Shown: positions 16,372 through 20,224 of the stretch, piece after piece
Numbering within the stretch: the first letter of the stretch is position 1
Layout of the letters: each line of letters starts with the position of its first letter
Source of the DNA: a virus
IMG/VR virus record: IMGVR_UViG_3300043434_000834
Location: 1-20,224 of that record
Length of the DNA stretch: 20,224 nucleotides
Direction: 5' to 3' (one strand)
The notes under the pieces: generated by a model
Seen by the model: the letters and a program-made list of their open reading frames with translations, nothing else
Told to the model about the DNA's origin: nothing
Databases searched by the model: none
Made by a program: the position numbers and the translations under genes

Positions 16372-19300
16372 ATGGCAAAATTATTAAGCGGCACAAGAAT
16401 CTATGGTAATGCAACAGTAGACACTAATCTGATTGTCAGCGGTACAACTACCAGCACCAGTACAACTACAGGTGCGTTAACGGTAGCAGGTGGTGCAGGC
16501 ATTGCCGGCAACTTGTATGTTACTAATCTCTTTGCTAATACCAGTACTTTTACCGCTAATATTACCAGTAATAATCTTGTAGTTGGAACAATTAATGCCA
16601 ATGGCACAGCTACAGTCAATGCATTAGTAAGTAATGGCGCTGTTTTAGGTACAACTGGTACATTTACAACCAGTACAACCACTTCAGCTTTAAACACTGG
16701 TACTATAAATGCCAACGGAACAGCTACAGTAAATGCATTAACCAGTAATGGAGCAGTTTCAGGAACAACTGGTACATTTACAACTAGCACAACCACTTCA
16801 GCTTTAAACACTGGTACTATAAATGCTAACGGAACAGCTACCGTCAATTCACTTGCATCAAACGGTGCTGTATCAGGAACAACTGGTACATTTACTACCA
16901 GTACAACAACTGCTGCGTTAAACACTGGTACTTTAAATGCCAACAATACTGCTACTGTTGCTAGTTTAATATCAAACACTACAGTCACAGCAGCTACAGT
17001 AAATGCTGCTACAATCGGTAACACAGGAGCTGCGTTAGTTGGTGCTAGTGTTTTCGCTGCTACTATTGGAAATAGTGGTGCGGCTATCACTGGTGACACA
17101 GGAACATTTACAACCAAAGTTACTACCGCCAACTTAGCAACAGGTGCAATCAACGCCAACGGTACTGCTACTGTTAACGCATTGACATCAAATGGCTCAG
17201 TATCAGGTACGACTTTTACGGGTACAGATGCTGCCTTTACAACTAAGGTAACAACAAGTAATTTGGCCACTGGGCCAATTAACGCTAACGGCACAGTAAC
17301 TGTTAATGCGTTAACTAGCAACGGTGCAGTAAGTGGCACTGTTTTCACAGGCACAGATGCTGCCTTTACCACTAAAGTAACAACCAGTAACTTAGCAACA
17401 GGTGCAATCAACGCCAATGGAACCGCTACAGTAAGTGCGCTAATCAGCAATGGTGCAGTTTCAGGTACGACTTTTACGGGCACAGATGCTACTTTCACAA
17501 CCAAAGTAACTACCAGCAATTTAGCCACTGGCGCAATCAACGCAAATGGCGTAGCCACAGTTAGTAGTCTTGCCAGTAACGGTACAGTGACAGGCACCAC
17601 CGGTACATTTACCACCAGCTTAGTTACTGCGGCAGTCAATACTGGGACATTAAATGCCAACAGCACAGCCACAGTAAATGCTTTGACCAGTAATGGTGCT
17701 GTCGCGGGCACAACATTTACAGGTACTGACGCTACTTTCACAACTAAAGTAACTACCAGTAATTTGGCTACAGGAGCCATTAACGCTAACGGAACTGCTA
17801 CAGTTGCAGCAGTTACATCCAATGGTGCAGTGTCAGGAACTGTATTCACAGGTACAGATGCTACTTTTACAACCAAAGTAACTACCAGTAACTTAGCAAC
17901 TGGAGCAATCAATGCCAATGGAACTGCAACTGTTAACGCACTTGCATCAAATGGCGCTGTTACTGGCACCACCGGTGTATTCACTACAAGTACAACCACT
18001 AGCGCTCTTAACACAGGTACATTGAATGCCAATAGCACAGCCACTGTTAATGCGTTGACATCGAACGGCACAGTTACAGGAACAACAGGTACATTTTCAA
18101 CCAGTGTTGTTACTGCTGCTGTTAATGCTGGAACACTTAACAGCAATGCCAACGCCACTGTAGCAGCACTTACAGTCAATGCCAATGCTACCATTGGTGG
18201 CAATGTAACTATTGGCAATCTTACTGTTGCAACTAGCATTACAACTAATTCTTTAAACACTGGCACACTTAATGCCAGCGGAACAGCTACGGTAAATGCT
18301 TTAACTAGTAACGGTGCAGTAAGTGGTACTACTGGTACTTTTGGTTCGGGAATTGTAACTTCAACACTAGATGCTAACGGAACTGCCACCGTTAATGCCT
18401 TAACCAGTAATGGTGCTGTCTCAGGCACTACTGGTACATTTACAACCAGTACAACTACTTCTGCTTTGGCTACAGGAACACTTAATGCCAATGGCACAGC
18501 TACAGTCAATGCCTTAACCAGCAATGGTGCAGTGTCAGGCACAACAGGAACATTTACAACTAGTACAACTACTTCAGCATTGAATACTGGTTCGCTTAAC
18601 GCTAATGGCACAGCCACAGTAAATGCATTAACCAGTAACGGTGCTGTCACAGGTACAACTGGTACATTTACAACCAGTACAACAACAACTACGTTGAATA
18701 CTGGTTCTTTAAATGCCAACGGAACTGCCACTGTTAATAGTTTAACTGCGAATGGTACAATAACTGCAGCCACAGTAAATGCTGCGACAATTGGCAATGC
18801 TGGTGTTGCAATTTTGGCTGCAACTGTTAGTGCAGCAACAATTGGTAATACTGGAGCTGCTGTCGCAGGTGCTACAGGCACATTTACAACCGGTGTGACC
18901 ACTGGCAGTATTGCCAGCGGAGCAGTTGATTCAAATGCCAATATCACAGCCAGTGGAATTACAGTTAATAACAGTGCAACTATTGGCACAACATTGGGTG
19001 TTGCTGGAATCACTAGCATCACTAACACAACTGATTCTTCAGGCACAGGCTCAGGCGCTGTGGTTGTTTCGGGTGGTGTAGGCATTGCTAAAAACTTAAA
19101 TGTGGGCGGTACACTAAATGTAACAGGCAATACAACTCTTGGCAACTTAACAGTTACAGGCAATACCACCATTTATGGCGCAAACAATTTAAGTGTTTTG
19201 GATAATTTAATTGAGCTGCATACCAATGCTAACTTAACATTACCAACCAGCGACGACGGTAGAGATATTGGTCTAAGAATACATTACTGGAAAACTTCAG

Positions 19301-20224
19301 CCAATAATGCAGCTTTAATATGGAGCAATGACGAGCAAAATTTAGAGTGGTATGGTGCAGGAGCAGGCGACGACCCCAATGTCATTAGCCACAGTACCGC
19401 AGTTTATGGAAATATCAAAACTGGTAATTTGCAACTGCTAGGAGACCAACCAGCTGGTGGTACAGGCGGAGATGGAACACGCAGCACCAGTGTAAATACA
19501 GGTGCGCTGATCCTGGGCAGTAATAGTGGCGCTGGCATAGGCGGTAACATTTATGTTGGTGGGAATGTGGTAGCAGGAAATGCCACAATTACAACAGCAG
19601 TAAGTGCGGCAACTGCAAGATTTACAACCAGTACAACTACTTCTGCACTGAACACAGGCACGCTAAATGCTAATGGAACTGCAACAGTAAATGCTTTAAC
19701 CAGCAATGGCGCAGTAACAGGTACAACCGGTGTATTTACAACCAGTACAACAACTTCAGCTCTTAATACGGGTACACTGAATGCCAATAGTACTGCTACA
19801 GTTAACTCTTTGGTGTCAAATGGGGCAGTAACGGGTACAACCGGCACATTTACCACAAGTACCACAACTTCAGCATTGAATACCGGCACACTAAATGCCA
19901 ACGGAACTGCAACAGTAAATGCTCTAACCAGTAATGGTGCGGTAACAGGTACAACAGGAACTTTTACAACCAGTGCAACTACTTCAGCGTTAAATACTGG
20001 AACTCTAAACGCCAATAGCACTGCTACTGTAAATTCTTTAGTTTCGAACAGTAGTGTGACAGGCACAACAGGTACATTTACAACCAGTACCACAACCACT
20101 GCACTGAACACTGGCACATTAAATGCCAATGGAACAGCAACAGTTAATGCGTTGACTTCAAACGGTGCTGTATTAGGTACAACAGGCACTTTTGGCTCAG
20201 GCGTAGTTACTACAACACTAAATG
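16372..20224 (+). CDS. Second giant repeat-rich fibre-like protein, 3' partial
   Basis: Paralogue of the protein at 8244, open to the right edge with no in-frame stop (at least 1284 residues). It starts MAKLLSGTRIYGNATVDTNL, then has a short TTTGALTVAGGAGIAGNLYV element (32-51) echoing the start of the 186-residue module. The rest is chiefly 38- and 43-residue repeats, with a full 186-residue module at residues 885-1070. It lacks the GDT..AF.K.N.NF repeats and the VPVITVDAKGRIT repeats of the first gene in the visible part. Composition is again Thr/Ala/Asn/Gly/Ser/Val. It is probably a fibre or adhesin-like virion protein that may pair with or alternate with the first. The true C-terminus, which would carry any receptor-binding or chaperone domain, is outside the window. 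Confidence 0.85.
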   Translation, partial: MAKLLSGTRIYGNATVDTNLIVSGTTTSTSTTTGALTVAGGAGIAGNLYVTNLFANTSTFTANITSNNLVVGTINANGTATVNALVSNGAVLGTTGTFTTSTTTSALNTGTINANGTATVNALTSNGAVSGTTGTFTTSTTTSALNTGTINANGTATVNSLASNGAVSGTTGTFTTSTTTAALNTGTLNANNTATVASLISNTTVTAATVNAATIGNTGAALVGASVFAATIGNSGAAITGDTGTFTTKVTTANLATGAINANGTATVNALTSNGSVSGTTFTGTDAAFTTKVTTSNLATGPINANGTVTVNALTSNGAVSGTVFTGTDAAFTTKVTTSNLATGAINANGTATVSALISNGAVSGTTFTGTDATFTTKVTTSNLATGAINANGVATVSSLASNGTVTGTTGTFTTSLVTAAVNTGTLNANSTATVNALTSNGAVAGTTFTGTDATFTTKVTTSNLATGAINANGTATVAAVTSNGAVSGTVFTGTDATFTTKVTTSNLATGAINANGTATVNALASNGAVTGTTGVFTTSTTTSALNTGTLNANSTATVNALTSNGTVTGTTGTFSTSVVTAAVNAGTLNSNANATVAALTVNANATIGGNVTIGNLTVATSITTNSLNTGTLNASGTATVNALTSNGAVSGTTGTFGSGIVTSTLDANGTATVNALTSNGAVSGTTGTFTTSTTTSALATGTLNANGTATVNALTSNGAVSGTTGTFTTSTTTSALNTGSLNANGTATVNALTSNGAVTGTTGTFTTSTTTTTLNTGSLNANGTATVNSLTANGTITAATVNAATIGNAGVAILAATVSAATIGNTGAAVAGATGTFTTGVTTGSIASGAVDSNANITASGITVNNSATIGTTLGVAGITSITNTTDSSGTGSGAVVVSGGVGIAKNLNVGGTLNVTGNTTLGNLTVTGNTTIYGANNLSVLDNLIELHTNANLTLPTSDDGRDIGLRIHYWKTSANNAALIWSNDEQNLEWYGAGAGDDPNVISHSTAVYGNIKTGNLQLLGDQPAGGTGGDGTRSTSVNTGALILGSNSGAGIGGNIYVGGNVVAGNATITTAVSAATARFTTSTTTSALNTGTLNANGTATVNALTSNGAVTGTTGVFTTSTTTSALNTGTLNANSTATVNSLVSNGAVTGTTGTFTTSTTTSALNTGTLNANGTATVNALTSNGAVTGTTGTFTTSATTSALNTGTLNANSTATVNSLVSNSSVTGTTGTFTTSTTTTALNTGTLNANGTATVNALTSNGAVLGTTGTFGSGVVTTTLN
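16600..18130 (+). repeat. Array of 114- and 129-bp repeats, second fibre gene
   Basis: The phenylalanine codon of the unit occurs at 16663, 16777 and 16891 (114-bp steps). It then occurs at 17107, 17236, 17365, 17494, 17608, 17737, 17866, 17980 and 18094, with every step exactly 129 or 114 bases. The two lengths reflect the linker: xGTTGTF (38 residues) or xGTxFTGTDATF (43 residues). Confidence 0.88.
19024..19581 (+). repeat. 558-bp module, copy C
   Basis: Third copy, in the second giant gene, of exactly the same length as copies A and B. It begins NTTDSSGTGSGAVVVSGGVG and ends GNIYVGGNVVAGN. Conserved differences include LSVLDNL for LAVSDNL and TLPTSDDG for TTPTSDDG. Confidence 0.88.
19621..20224 (+). 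repeat. Pure 114-bp tandem array running off the window
   Basis: Unit Phe codons at 19621, 19735, 19849, 19963 and 20077 are each exactly 114 bases apart, about five copies of the FTTSTTTSALNTGTLNAN type. The last visible part shifts to a TFGSGVVTTTLN variant like one at about 18340. Confidence 0.9.

Noticed and set aside
16401-19172. A 923-codon open frame on the minus strand, and others of 130-510 codons at 9473-15322 and 19551-20189
   Set aside because: They read as monotonous Val/Pro/Leu/Ala repeats lying exactly opposite the fibre repeats. The fibre codons rarely produce reverse-strand stops in that frame, so these are composition shadows. They have no promoter or independent domain.
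11100-19581. The 558-bp copies as an insertion element
   Set aside because: They are in frame, have no terminal inverted repeats or target duplications, encode no transposase, and sit within continuous reading frames.
16600-20224. CRISPR-like regular spacing
   Set aside because: The 114/129-bp periodicity has no short identical repeat with unique spacers; it is wholly coding and the whole unit is conserved in protein.
8244-20224. A diversity-generating retroelement with template and variable repeats
   Set aside because: No reverse transcriptase is present in the window, and differences between copies are mostly third-position changes rather than adenine-directed codon changes.

Overview
The window is a late (virion) gene region of a T4-like tailed phage (myovirus type). 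The first 5.8 kb follow the T4 head-gene order: portal (gp20), a small protein, an acidic gp67-like core protein, prohead protease (gp21), scaffold (gp22) and major capsid protein (gp23). All genes lie on the + strand and are tightly packed. The sequences look like those of aquatic (marine or freshwater) T4-like phages rather than enteric ones, but the host cannot be named from this window. There are no tRNA or rRNA genes, CRISPR arrays, integrase or transposase.

Layout. 2-5823: head morphogenesis cluster, closed by a UUCG-capped terminator. 5927-7259: two AT-rich accessory genes, an HNH homing endonuclease with NUMOD3-like and zinc-finger parts, and a degenerate GNAT-like protein, closed by a second terminator. 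7413-8141: a small Thr/Asn/Ala-rich putative virion protein with its own late promoter and terminator. 8244-15431: a giant 2395-residue fibre-like protein. 15434-16351: a LamG/concanavalin-like lectin-domain protein. 16372 to the window end: a second giant fibre-like protein, still open at the 3' edge (at least 1284 residues).

Five T4-type late-promoter candidates (consensus near NATAAATAC) lie upstream of five of the genes. Two sit so close to the ATG, with no Shine-Dalgarno sequence, that the transcripts would be leaderless or nearly so.

The head genes would build the prohead: the portal nucleates assembly, gp22 and gp67-like form the core, gp23 the shell, and gp21 then cleaves core and shell. 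The downstream half is devoted to long repeat fibres, probably for adsorption. The two giant proteins share a 38/43-residue repeat and a 186-residue module found three times at exactly the same length. They flank a lectin-like protein, suggesting one adhesion apparatus, though this is inference.
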